In this document: positions 42,548 through 51,142 of the stretch, piece after piece
Layout of the letters: each line of letters opens with the position of its first letter
How positions within the stretch are numbered: the stretch's first letter is position 1
NCBI GenBank assembly: GCA_963976395.1
Contig: CAXBLG010000001.1
Span: 124,001 to 188,000, forward strand
DNA: 64,000 nt
Source of the DNA: UBA11612 sp963976395
Lineage (GTDB): Bacteria > Pseudomonadota > Alphaproteobacteria > Rhodospirillales > Rhodospirillaceae
Reading direction: 5' to 3'
Notes under the pieces: model-generated
The model's input: the letters and a program-made list of their open reading frames with translations, nothing else
Databases searched by the model: none
Told to the model about the DNA's origin: nothing
Made by a program: the position numbers and the translations under genes

Positions 42548-43207
42548 TCATGGACGCAGTCGCCCACCGCCTGTGGGAAGTTTTGCGTCTGGTGCGCGCG
42601 CATAAACCGGAAGAGTTTCTGCACCTTCCGCGCGCGTACACGCCAAGCGCGCAAGCACGGCGGCGTCGGGCAATGGGTCAGCGGCAGAGAGCGTCGCATT
42701 TGGCCCAAGAACCGTCATAGCAAGGGCCGCGCCGTCTCCAATGAGGGTCACGGGGTCCGGGCCTGCCCAGGACGGAAGTTCTTCCAAGGTCACAACGCTG
42801 ACGTCGCTGACGGGTGAACGATCCGGGCCAAACATCTGAACATACAAATCGCCGCGCTTGGTATCCATCACCGCTAAAATGCGCGTGGGAGTCTCCGGCA
42901 TTGCGGCGGCCAAGACTTCTGTGGTTTTGACCCCGACAACAGGCTTGGAGGCTGCAAGTCCGAGGGCGCGCGCCGTCGCAATGCCGACCCGTACACCGGT
43001 AAACGATCCCGGCCCCACGGTCACAGCAATGCAATCAAGCATCGCATACTCGACACGGCACTCACTTAAGAGACGCTCGATCATGGGGATAAGCGCTTCG
43101 GCCTGGCCTTGGGTCATGGCAGCGTGCTCGGCCTTCAGGGTTTCTCCGTCCCGCCAAAGTGCGACTGAGCAGGCAGCGGCAGTTGTGTCGAAGGCGAGGA
43201 TCAACAT
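42548..43207 (-). CDS. tsaB: TsaB, tRNA threonylcarbamoyladenosine factor
   Basis: 219-residue ASKHA-fold partner of TsaD in making t6A37 of tRNA. LILAFDTTAAACSVAL at the start, CIAVTVGPGSFTGVRVGIA and ARALGLAASKPVVGVKTTEVL. It lacks the metal ligands of TsaD, as expected. tsaD itself lies at 48793 on the other strand. Confidence 0.95.
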   Translation of the reverse strand: MLILAFDTTAAACSVALWRDGETLKAEHAAMTQGQAEALIPMIERLLSECRVEYAMLDCIAVTVGPGSFTGVRVGIATARALGLAASKPVVGVKTTEVLAAAMPETPTRILAVMDTKRGDLYVQMFGPDRSPVSDVSVVTLEELPSWAGPDPVTLIGDGAALAMTVLGPNATLSAADPLPDAAVLARLACTRAEGAETLPVYARAPDAKLPTGGGRLRP

Positions 43208-43328
43208 AGGTGTATGCCTGCATTATGGATGGGAATCATTTGAACCGTAGGATATTCGCTATCATGATGGGATGCCATGGCGGCGCTTTGTTCGCCGCGG
43301 ACAACCCGCTGTAAAGTATTTTTGCGTC

Positions 43329-43892
43329 ATGTCTTTGATTGAAATAACGCCGCCCGCCTACGATATAGATTGGGATATAGCCTATGCCACACCGGATAAT
43401 TTCACAGGCAAACCGGTGTATGGACGGCCGGCATGTTTCCTACATACAGATGCGGCGGCGTGTTTAACGCGCGCTATCGAACTCGCCCGGCCGCTTGGTT
43501 TGAGATTTAAAATTTTCGACGCCTTCCGTCCGTCTGAAGCACAATGGGTGCTGTGGAACCATACGCCCGATCCTGATTTCTTGGCCGACCCGCGCCGGGG
43601 CTCGCCGCATTCTATGGGAGCCGCTGTCGATTTGACCTTGATTGATGCGGACGGCGCTGAGCTGGATATGGGAACCGCTTTCGACGCCTTCACGCCACTC
43701 TCGCATCACGGCACTCTCGAAATTTCAGCGCTCGCTCAACGCAACCGCGCTGTATTGCTTGGGATCATGACCGCCGCCGGCTGGGATTTTTTCCGCAACG
43801 AGTGGTGGCACTACCAACTGTTTGATGCGCGGGCGCGTTATCCTGTCCTCGGCGATGCGGCCTTGCCGATTCCGATGATGCCAAAACCCTAG
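43329..43892 (+). CDS. D-Ala-D-Ala dipeptidase, VanX/DdpX family
   Basis: 187 residues from ATG at 43329. Zinc peptidase motifs S-x-H-x3-A-x-D in SPHSMGAAVDLTL and the E-W-W-H-Y motif (RNEWWHYQLF), with the upstream FDAFRPSEAQWVLW typical of the family. Non-resistance homologues recycle D-Ala-D-Ala from peptidoglycan; there is no vanH/vanA nearby, so a resistance role is not suggested. No signal peptide, so cytoplasmic. Convergent with hemY, stops 1 base apart. Confidence 0.9.
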   Translation: MSLIEITPPAYDIDWDIAYATPDNFTGKPVYGRPACFLHTDAAACLTRAIELARPLGLRFKIFDAFRPSEAQWVLWNHTPDPDFLADPRRGSPHSMGAAVDLTLIDADGAELDMGTAFDAFTPLSHHGTLEISALAQRNRAVLLGIMTAAGWDFFRNEWWHYQLFDARARYPVLGDAALPIPMMPKP

Positions 43893-43893
43893 A

Positions 43894-45144
43894 TCAAGAT
43901 TTGGCGAGAAGATCGCCGGTCGATTTCGGCGGGTTGGATTTGCCGGACGCCTGCGGTTGGGAGGACAGTGCGAGTTGAAGCCATTCATTCGCGGCTTCCG
44001 CATCGGCCCGCTCGCGGGTTTCTACGTCTGCCATCAGACGCGCGGCGCGGGTCCGAATATCGGGCGCCATATCCTCGTTCGTCAGCACCGAAAGACGATT
44101 GCGGGCTTGCCCCCAAAGCTCAGCCTGTAGCGAGGCATCCGCGACCGCTAGGCGCGTTTCCGGATGATCGGGCGCGGCCTTTGCCAAATTCTCGACGCGC
44201 TTCGCCCAGTCCAATGCAGACTCACCGGGAACCAAAGACCGATAAGCGTTCAGCAAAGAGGGGTGCGGATTTGTTCGCCACGCTTTTTCGACGGTGCCCG
44301 CGGCCTTGCTGCCTTTACCCCGGCTCGTCATGGCCTTGGCATAAGCAGCAACGGCTTCAGGGTTAAGCTCGGACGCATCCATCGCTTTCTTTGCGGCGCT
44401 TGTGGCGGCGTCGCCGTCGCCGTTTTTGAGGGCACTATGTGCTTCTTGTACATGCAGCTTTAGCTTCAGACGCTGATGCGTCTCGGGTTCAAAAACAGAC
44501 TTGCCCAATTTTGTATCTAAAACCGCGAGGGCATCTGTCCAAAGCCCCATGCTAATTTGAACATCCAGCACCATGTTCAAAGCCCAGGGCGGGGCATCTT
44601 TGCGGGCCAGTGCTTTCTGGGCATGACGCAAGGCACCCACCACATCTCCGTCGGCTAAGGCTTTGTTAGCAAGCGTGCGCAATGCGGCCAGCTCGGTTTG
44701 CGGCCGACTCAACAACGCCAGCGCCGCAGCCTGCACCTCGCGAGGATTGTCGCCAAGATTTGCGGCTCCCAGTTTAAGGACATGCACCGCCGACGAATTG
44801 CCGAGTAATTTAGACGCATCTTTTGAAAGGCGGCTTGCAAGCGCACCCTGGCCGGCTTGCACCGCAGCAAAGCCGTCGCCCAGGGCAACAAGGCCACGTT
44901 GCATACGACGTTCCCGTTGGGCGGCTGCAAAGGCTTTAACGGTGCCGGTCAGCAGGGAGATCACGCGCAGAAAAAATAAAATGACAACGACGATCGCAAC
45001 CATGGCGGCGACCAACACGCCGACAGATGTGTCCACATGCCAGCCGCGCCAGACAAGAGTTACAGTCCCCGGCTCATTAGCCATCCACACCGCGCCGGCA
45101 ACAACTGCGGCAATTCCAACGAGGTAAGCGATCAGACGAATCAT
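43894..45144 (-). CDS. hemY: HemY-type membrane TPR protein
   Basis: 416 residues from ATG at 45144. Two N-terminal membrane helices (MIRLIAYLVGIAAVVAGAVW; VLVAAMVAIVVVILFFLRVI) with the HemY_N motif NEPGTVTLVWRGWHVDTSVG, followed by about 300 residues of TPR-like helices. HemY is found with haem synthesis genes in proteobacteria, exact role unsettled; it is not the Gram-positive HemY oxidase. It starts 4 bases after the HemD-mitofilin stop, so they are coupled. Confidence 0.9.
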   Translation of the reverse strand: MIRLIAYLVGIAAVVAGAVWMANEPGTVTLVWRGWHVDTSVGVLVAAMVAIVVVILFFLRVISLLTGTVKAFAAAQRERRMQRGLVALGDGFAAVQAGQGALASRLSKDASKLLGNSSAVHVLKLGAANLGDNPREVQAAALALLSRPQTELAALRTLANKALADGDVVGALRHAQKALARKDAPPWALNMVLDVQISMGLWTDALAVLDTKLGKSVFEPETHQRLKLKLHVQEAHSALKNGDGDAATSAAKKAMDASELNPEAVAAYAKAMTSRGKGSKAAGTVEKAWRTNPHPSLLNAYRSLVPGESALDWAKRVENLAKAAPDHPETRLAVADASLQAELWGQARNRLSVLTNEDMAPDIRTRAARLMADVETRERADAEAANEWLQLALSSQPQASGKSNPPKSTGDLLAKS

Positions 45145-45148
45145 GATG

Positions 45149-48100
45149 TTATTCACTCTCGCCTGCGGACATGGGGGCAGATGCCGCCGCCGGTGTTTGG
45201 GTGCGCTCGTCAACGGCCATCAATGCCATCGTCCGGTTCAAGGTACCGGTGATGGCCCTGTCTGCGGCAATGCGGGCGCGAACGTCCGCGAGCCAAGGCG
45301 CGGCCGCTTCGGCCGCTGCTCCGGTCAGTGCGGTCATCTCTACGGCGGCTCCACTTAAGTCGTCGGCCTCAAGACGATTTTCGGCGCGCGCGAGTATGGC
45401 TGCCGCGCCGTCGCCAGCGATGTCGCCATCGACGCGACGTACAGTGACGATGGCCATGAGTCGGTCAAGAGATTGACGTATCCAGCCGCTAGCGCCGTCC
45501 GGAATCGCCGCCGCGCGCACAACCCGTGCTGCGGTTTCACCAAAGCGGCGCTGTAAAGTGAAGAGTGAGGGAATGCCGCGCGCGCCGTATGTTGCAAACC
45601 CATCATCGTTAATGGCCGTACCTAAAACACGGGTGGATAAAGCTTTGGCGGTTTCAAGTTCCAGGGCGAAGGGTCGTCCGGCGGTGATGGTTTCGCGCAG
45701 TTGCGCGGTTGCCATGAGCAGCGCGACCTCGGCGGTTTGGTCGGCGACGGCGCGGCGGGATGTGTCCTCTAACGTTGTTACGCGGTTCGCCAAGGTAAGC
45801 ACACTGGCCGCGTCGGCGCTTTTGCCTTCAAGAACAGCGATGCGATCATTCAAATCTTCAATGCGCGCGGCATTGCCGATGGCGGCTTCCAATGTGGCGA
45901 GACGTGCGCTCACTGCGGCAAGCTGACGCGCCTGACTGGAAAGAGACTCACTCATTGAGGTCACAGAGGCATCATCCATACCTCCACCTTGCTCAAGTGC
46001 CTGAAGACGTTTGTTGAGTTCGGCCTCCAGGGTGCTCACGGCTTCGCTATTTGCGGTCGCCATTCTGCGCTCAAGAGTTTCAAGGCGGGTCTGTACGGAA
46101 TCCAGCCCGGCCGCCGATACAGGAGGTTGTGGGGTGGCGGCCTCGGGCGCGGGTGATGTTTGCGCCGACTGTACGGTTTGGACCTGCGGACGTTCGTTGG
46201 GCGAGTCTGTCCCCCGGACAAGCTGCGTTGCTTTTGGAACCCACCAAGATGCTGTTCCAATAATCGCTGTAGCCGCGACCACCAATAAAATGAAAAGAGC
46301 GACAACGCGGCCAATGCCGCCGCTTGCCTTCGGGCTCGTGGCCTGAAAGGTGGAACTTTGCTCGCTTGCGCTGGAAGTGCTCTCGGGCGATTCACCGATA
46401 CCGAAATTCTTGTAACGCTGTTGCCCGGCTTTCTGGTCGGCGGCGTCTTCGGCTCTGAGGCGCTCGGCCCGACCGCCGCCGCGCACGGTTGACTTGGGTG
46501 GCGTCGTGGCGGGCGATGTGGACGGCGAATCCTCATGCAAAGCAGCACTGTCGGTGGGGTCTTGCGGTGGTTCTTGTGACACGTTTTGTTTTTCCTGCGA
46601 TTGCGGCGGCTGTTCAAGAGTATGCGTTGGTTTGGGTGTGACCGCGGCAACCGGCGGCACTATTGTAACCGATGGAGTCGTATTCGCCACATCGGCATTA
46701 ATTTCAGGTTTAGCTAACGGCTCACCTTGAAACCGGGTGTACATCGGCCCTGTAGATTCTGTAGCGTCTCGGCGTACACGCCATGCTTTAAACTTGCCGA
46801 CCAGCCCGAGCGAAGGTGCCGCCGAATTTTCAGTGGTGCTTTTTAAGTCGCGCGAGGCTTCTGCGGATTTCTTCTCCCGTTCGGCCCGCGCGGCGGCTTT
46901 CGCCTCTTGTTTGCTCTTTTTCGCTGCTTCTTTGTCAGCTTTTTTAAGGCGGGCACGTTCTGCACGCTGCGCCTCTACCGCCTTGCGGGCAGCGTCCTTG
47001 GCAGCGCGGCGATCATGCTCCGCCTTTTCCTGTTCGGCGCGTTTTTGCGCCTGGGCCTCGGCCGCCAGGCGTTCTTGCTCAGCGGTCTCAGCCTCTAGAC
47101 GATCGCGCTCCGCTTGTTCCTGTGCGAGGCGCTCTTGTTCGGCTTTTGTGTCTTCTGCCTGTTTACGTGCGGCGTTTTCTGCGGCCAGCCGGTCTTCTTC
47201 GATGCGTACGGCCTCTTGTCGTTTAGCTTCGGCCTCTTCTACCGCGCGGCGCTCTTCTTCTATTTTTTGCTTTTGAACCTGTGCGGCGGATTCTGCGGCC
47301 TCGGCCGCACGCCGGTCTTGCTCTGCTCGTTCTTGTTCCGCGTTCTGTTGAGCTAAGCGCTCCTGTTCAGCTTTCTCTTTCTCTGCTTGTTGTCTTGCTG
47401 TGATTTCAGCAGCCTTGCGTTCTTCGTCCGCACGCCGAGCTTCCTGTCGCTTGCGCTCGGTTTCTTCTGCGGTTCTGCGCGCCTCGTCCTGTTTTTCTCG
47501 TTCTACGCGCGCGTCTTCGGCTTCTTTTACTGCTTGGTCTTTCAGAGCTTGTGCGCGTTCCGCTTTCTCCTGGGCAAGGCGTTCTTTTTCCTCTTTTGCA
47601 CGAGCCACCTGTTCCTGCGCGGCCTGCTTGCGGGCGTCCTTTTCCTGCGCGGCCTGTTCTTTGGCGCGGCGTTTCTGCTCGGCCTTGTCCGCAGCCTCTT
47701 TTTCCTTCGCCAAGCGATCTTGCTCTGCTTTCTCACGTGCGGCTTGTTCGCGCGCGGCTTTTTCCGACGCAGCGCGAATCTGTTCGGTTCGTTCCTTTTC
47801 AGCTCGTTCCCGTTTCAGGCGCTCTTGTTCGGCCTCTGCTTCGACGCGGCGTCTTTCTTCAGCCTCTCGCTGTTCGGCGATTTCGCGCGCGGCTTGCGCT
47901 CGCTCAAGTCTTTCTTCTTCGACTTTATCGACTAGCTTTTGGTCTAGGGCGCTGAAGACCGTTTCCAAATCGCCGGACGGCGGCACAACAACAGCGCCAA
48001 GATTTAAGGCGCGCAAGGGTGCGGCGACGATTGGATTGGCGGCGATGGTTTTGAGGCCCTCGACAAGTGACTCCAGTTTTTCGCGCTGGATCAGGGTGAC

Positions 48101-48640
48101 AAAGGCGCGGGCCTCGTCGGCTGAAAGAAACAACGCGGCATCTACATCGCCGTTTTCCAGAATCCGGCGCATCTCGGGGGAAACGCGTTCGACCCGTTTG
48201 GTGCTGTAAAGAGGCAGCGAACGAACCGCAAAGCCCATATTGCTGAGCAGCGCGCCGAGATGAACCGGAGCCGTTGTGCTGCAGGCATATATGAAGGCCC
48301 CGGCATTCGGGTTTGCGGTTTTTTCCACCAGTTTGGCGAGGTCGGCCGAGTCATCCTTTGCGGCTTTGATGTTTTTGAACCCAAGGCGCTTTAATTCGGA
48401 GGCGGTGGTGGCGCTATCGGCAAAAACCGCGAAAGTGCGGACACTGATGGTATCGGCAAGGGCGCGCGCGCCATCGGGGCTGGTAACTATAAACCCCTGG
48501 GCGCCCTCTAGTTTTACGGTCGGCGCCGCAGTGCGTTCGACGGTTATCACCGGCGTCGTGAGGGCATGGTGGCCGCGGCCCTGCAACGCGGCTGCGACGG
48601 CGGCGGCATCGGCCACCGGCTGTGTAATCAGAACCCGCAT
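45149..48640 (-). CDS. HemD-mitofilin (Mic60) fusion with long charged helical linker
   Basis: 1163 residues from ATG at 48640 (MRVLITQPVADAA). Residues 1-235 resemble uroporphyrinogen-III synthase: VLITQPVADAAAVAAALQ, GFIVTSPDGARALA, VFADSATTASELKRLGF, FIYACSTTAPVHLG, VDAALFLSADEARAFV. Residues about 236-600 are an almost unbroken charged helix of Glu, Arg, Lys, Ala and Gln with recurrent AEQERLAQE-like units. Residues 610-775 are Pro/Ser/Thr-rich, 776-800 is one membrane helix (RVVALFILLVVAATAIIG), 845-960 is coiled coil, and the rest is the mitofilin domain. Mic60 shapes inner membranes and cristae. HemD and Mic60 are normally separate neighbours in alphaproteobacteria; here one frame joins them. 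Enzymatic HemD activity is plausible but unproven. Confidence 0.85.
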   Translation of the reverse strand: MRVLITQPVADAAAVAAALQGRGHHALTTPVITVERTAAPTVKLEGAQGFIVTSPDGARALADTISVRTFAVFADSATTASELKRLGFKNIKAAKDDSADLAKLVEKTANPNAGAFIYACSTTAPVHLGALLSNMGFAVRSLPLYSTKRVERVSPEMRRILENGDVDAALFLSADEARAFVTLIQREKLESLVEGLKTIAANPIVAAPLRALNLGAVVVPPSGDLETVFSALDQKLVDKVEEERLERAQAAREIAEQREAEERRRVEAEAEQERLKRERAEKERTEQIRAASEKAAREQAAREKAEQDRLAKEKEAADKAEQKRRAKEQAAQEKDARKQAAQEQVARAKEEKERLAQEKAERAQALKDQAVKEAEDARVEREKQDEARRTAEETERKRQEARRADEERKAAEITARQQAEKEKAEQERLAQQNAEQERAEQDRRAAEAAESAAQVQKQKIEEERRAVEEAEAKRQEAVRIEEDRLAAENAARKQAEDTKAEQERLAQEQAERDRLEAETAEQERLAAEAQAQKRAEQEKAEHDRRAAKDAARKAVEAQRAERARLKKADKEAAKKSKQEAKAAARAEREKKSAEASRDLKSTTENSAAPSLGLVGKFKAWRVRRDATESTGPMYTRFQGEPLAKPEINADVANTTPSVTIVPPVAAVTPKPTHTLEQPPQSQEKQNVSQEPPQDPTDSAALHEDSPSTSPATTPPKSTVRGGGRAERLRAEDAADQKAGQQRYKNFGIGESPESTSSASEQSSTFQATSPKASGGIGRVVALFILLVVAATAIIGTASWWVPKATQLVRGTDSPNERPQVQTVQSAQTSPAPEAATPQPPVSAAGLDSVQTRLETLERRMATANSEAVSTLEAELNKRLQALEQGGGMDDASVTSMSESLSSQARQLAAVSARLATLEAAIGNAARIEDLNDRIAVLEGKSADAASVLTLANRVTTLEDTSRRAVADQTAEVALLMATAQLRETITAGRPFALELETAKALSTRVLGTAINDDGFATYGARGIPSLFTLQRRFGETAARVVRAAAIPDGASGWIRQSLDRLMAIVTVRRVDGDIAGDGAAAILARAENRLEADDLSGAAVEMTALTGAAAEAAAPWLADVRARIAADRAITGTLNRTMALMAVDERTQTPAAASAPMSAGESE

Positions 48641-48792
48641 CAGCTTCCCTGGTATCGCCCCTACAAGTGTTGTAGAGGCTGCATTTGCAGGTGAAAAGCC
48701 GTTTTCAAAGCTTTCGCCGATCTTACGATGCAAAGTCGCATCTGCCGTGCCTCGCCAAGGCCTTGTCGGCGACCGATAACGAGTGTGTTTGA

Positions 48793-49851
48793 ATGATTGT
48801 CCTGGGACTTGAAACAAGTTGCGATGAAACCGCCGCCGCCGTTGTGGATGGCTCGGGGACGATTCTGTCGCATACGGTTCTCAGCCAGGTGGCCGAACAT
48901 CGACCTTACGGCGGCATTGTCCCTGAAATTGCCGCGCGCTCCCATCTTGCCCATTTGGACCGCCTTGTGACCAAAGCTATGAAAGATGCCGGTGCCGAGT
49001 ACGGCGATCTGGCCGGCGTGGCGGCGACGGCAGGCCCTGGACTCATCGGCGGTGTTTTGGTCGGCGTGATGACGGCCAAGGCCATCGCCGCAGTTCATAA
49101 AATTCCGTTTATGGCGGTGAACCATTTAGAAGGTCATGCCCTTACCGCGCGCTTTACCGATGACGTGAAGTTTCCCTATTTGTTGCTGCTTGTATCCGGT
49201 GGGCATTGTCAGGTGCTGGTGGTCGAGGGGGTAGGATCTTATCGCCGCCTCGGGACGACAGTAGATGATGCCGCGGGCGAGGCGTTCGATAAGGTGGCCA
49301 AAATGCTGGGTCTTGGCTATCCCGGGGGTCCAGCTATCGAGCGTGCGGCCCGAAGCGGTGAAGCGGCCCGGTTTCCTCTGCCTCGGCCCATGAAAGGCCG
49401 GCCTGGCTGTGACTTTTCGTTCTCCGGTTTAAAAACCGCGGTGCGCCAGGCCGCCGAGACTCTGCCGCCGGGCGCGCTGGCTGAGAAAGATGTTGCCGAC
49501 CTTGCGGCGTCTTTTCAAACCGCGTTGGTCGAGGCGGTGGATGACCGGGTCGGGCGCGCCCTTGCAATGTTTCGGGCCGACTATCCGAAGGGTGAATCGT
49601 TTGTGGTCTCCGGGGGCGTTGCAGCCAATACGGCCCTGCGCGCGGCATTGAGCGCACGGTGTGCTAACGAAGGGCTTTCATTTGCCGCCCCGCCTATTGC
49701 GCTGTGCACGGACAATGCGGTCATGATCGCTTGGGCGGGTCTTGAGCGCTTGAAGTTGGGATTAACCGATTCGCTGGATTTCAAACCACGGCCGCGCTGG
49801 CCACTAGATCCGGATGCGGCACCGGCGCGCGGCGCGGGTGTGAAGGCCTAG
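48793..49851 (+). CDS. tsaD: TsaD, tRNA t6A37 threonylcarbamoyltransferase
   Basis: 352 residues of the Kae1/TsaD family, catalysing transfer of threonylcarbamoyl to A37. MIVLGLETSCDETAAAVV, the metal motif AVNHLEGHALTARF (H-x3-H), YLLLLVSGGHCQVLVV, DDAAGEAFDKVAKMLGLGYP and SGGVAANTALR are all intact. Divergent from the HemD-mitofilin gene with 152 bp between starts. Confidence 0.97.
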   Translation: MIVLGLETSCDETAAAVVDGSGTILSHTVLSQVAEHRPYGGIVPEIAARSHLAHLDRLVTKAMKDAGAEYGDLAGVAATAGPGLIGGVLVGVMTAKAIAAVHKIPFMAVNHLEGHALTARFTDDVKFPYLLLLVSGGHCQVLVVEGVGSYRRLGTTVDDAAGEAFDKVAKMLGLGYPGGPAIERAARSGEAARFPLPRPMKGRPGCDFSFSGLKTAVRQAAETLPPGALAEKDVADLAASFQTALVEAVDDRVGRALAMFRADYPKGESFVVSGGVAANTALRAALSARCANEGLSFAAPPIALCTDNAVMIAWAGLERLKLGLTDSLDFKPRPRWPLDPDAAPARGAGVKA

Positions 49852-49862
49852 TCCTCGGTTTT

Positions 49863-50017
49863 CGAAATTCGTAATTCGTGGCGACGGTCCGCATGACGAA
49901 TTTCGGAATCCCAAAGAGTGCTAGCAAGTATTTGAATCTAGTACCGCTTTTCGATCGGAAGTTCTGTTCGCGATCACATAGATACCCGGTGCAGGAACGT
50001 CTGAACGGCGGTACTAG
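49863..50017. repeat. Two inverted repeats at the tsaD/epimerase junction
   Basis: Repeat 1: CGAAATTCGT (49863-49872) with ACGAATTTCG (49896-49905), a 23-base loop. Repeat 2: CTAGTACCGC (49938-49947) with GCGGTACTAG (50008-50017), 60 bases apart, and the right arm contains the epimerase stop codon. The 162-bp stretch is more A/T-rich than the flanking genes. It may be a bidirectional terminator region, or the worn edge of the segment that brought the epimerase gene into the tsaD-gpsA interval. Confidence 0.5.
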
Positions 50018-51024
50018 GCTTTGTAATAATCGCGAAACCACGCGACGGTTTTCTCCAAGCCCTCGTCCAGTGAAATCTTTGGCTCGTAATGTACAGCGCG
50101 GCGCAAAGCGCTAACGTCGCACCAAGTGCCTTCTACATCACCGGGCTGCATCGGCATGAAGTTTAAGTCGGCCTTCTTGCCGATCTGCTTTTCGAGCAGG
50201 GCAATAAATTCCATAAGGTCTACCGGTTCGCCGCGCCCAATGTTGAAGATGCGGTAGGGCGCAACGCCGCTGCCGTCAGGGGTGGGATTTGCCGCATCCC
50301 AGGACTCATCACAGACGGGCACATGATCGACGACGCGGACCACGCCTTCGACGATATCGTCGATGAAGGTGAAGTCACGCTTCATCTTGCCGTCGTTATA
50401 AACATCGATGGGATCGCCGGCGCAAATGCGCGCTGTAAATTTTTGCGGCGCCATATCGGGTCGTCCCCATGGGCCATAGACCGTGAAAAATCTAAGTCCG
50501 GTTGAGGGTATTTTGTAAAGATGGGCGTATGAATGCGCGAGCGCCTCGTTGGCGCGTTTGGTTGCGGCATAAAGGCTGAGTTGGTGGTCGGCGGTATGGT
50601 GTTCGGCGAAGGGCATGGTGGTGTTCGCGCCGTACACCGAACTGGTCGAGGCGAACACAAAATGATCAACTTTCAGGGCGCGCGCGGCCTCAAGAATATT
50701 CATAAAGCCGATCAGGTTGGAATTGACATAGGCCTCGGGGTTCTCAATGCCGTAGCGCACTCCGGCCTGCGCGCCGAGATGTATAATATGAGTAGGTTCG
50801 GTTTCGTCGCACAGGGTGAACACATCGCGGCGATTGGCGAGGTCGATGCGCCGGCCGATCAATCCCTCGCGATTCTCGAGCTGCGCCCAGCGGGCTTCTT
50901 TCAGGCCGACATCGTAATAGGAATTGAAGTTATCGAGCGCGACAACGCGTCGCCCCAGATCCAGGAGCCGCATTGCCGTATGAAAACCGATAAAGCCGGC
51001 TGCGCCTGTGATAAGAATAGTCAT
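50014..51024 (-). CDS. UDP-glucuronate 4-epimerase-type SDR
   Basis: 336 residues from ATG at 51024 (MTILITGAAGFIGFHTA); the longer frame to 51288 crosses into gpsA on the other strand and is rejected. The family marks are LDNFNSYYDVGLKEARWAQL, HLGAQAGVRYGIENPEAYV, FASTSSVYGANTTMPF, YAATKRANE and FFTVYGPWGRPDMA. Such enzymes turn UDP-GlcA into UDP-GalA for capsule or LPS. Opposite in direction to tsaD and gpsA between which it lies. Confidence 0.9.
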   Translation of the reverse strand: MTILITGAAGFIGFHTAMRLLDLGRRVVALDNFNSYYDVGLKEARWAQLENREGLIGRRIDLANRRDVFTLCDETEPTHIIHLGAQAGVRYGIENPEAYVNSNLIGFMNILEAARALKVDHFVFASTSSVYGANTTMPFAEHHTADHQLSLYAATKRANEALAHSYAHLYKIPSTGLRFFTVYGPWGRPDMAPQKFTARICAGDPIDVYNDGKMKRDFTFIDDIVEGVVRVVDHVPVCDESWDAANPTPDGSGVAPYRIFNIGRGEPVDLMEFIALLEKQIGKKADLNFMPMQPGDVEGTWCDVSALRRAVHYEPKISLDEGLEKTVAWFRDYYKA

Positions 51025-51142
51025 GGCTAAGGTCTTGGCGTATCCCCCGGACGTTTGCAATGTCCTTATGTGGACATTCGCGGGGCGCCCGGGCATAGAC
51101 AAGAAGCGTGACACTAAACGGCAACTTTTCTGAGTGGGTTTC

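Noticed and set aside
43329..43892. Vancomycin-resistance gene vanX
   Set aside because: The family match is real, but without vanH/vanA neighbours and in a Gram-negative setting it is a D-Ala-D-Ala recycling enzyme, not a resistance determinant.
47400..48209. 269-codon plus-strand open frame rich in Ser, Arg and Ala
   Set aside because: It is the antisense shadow of the repetitive coiled-coil part of the HemD-mitofilin gene; no ribosome site or family.
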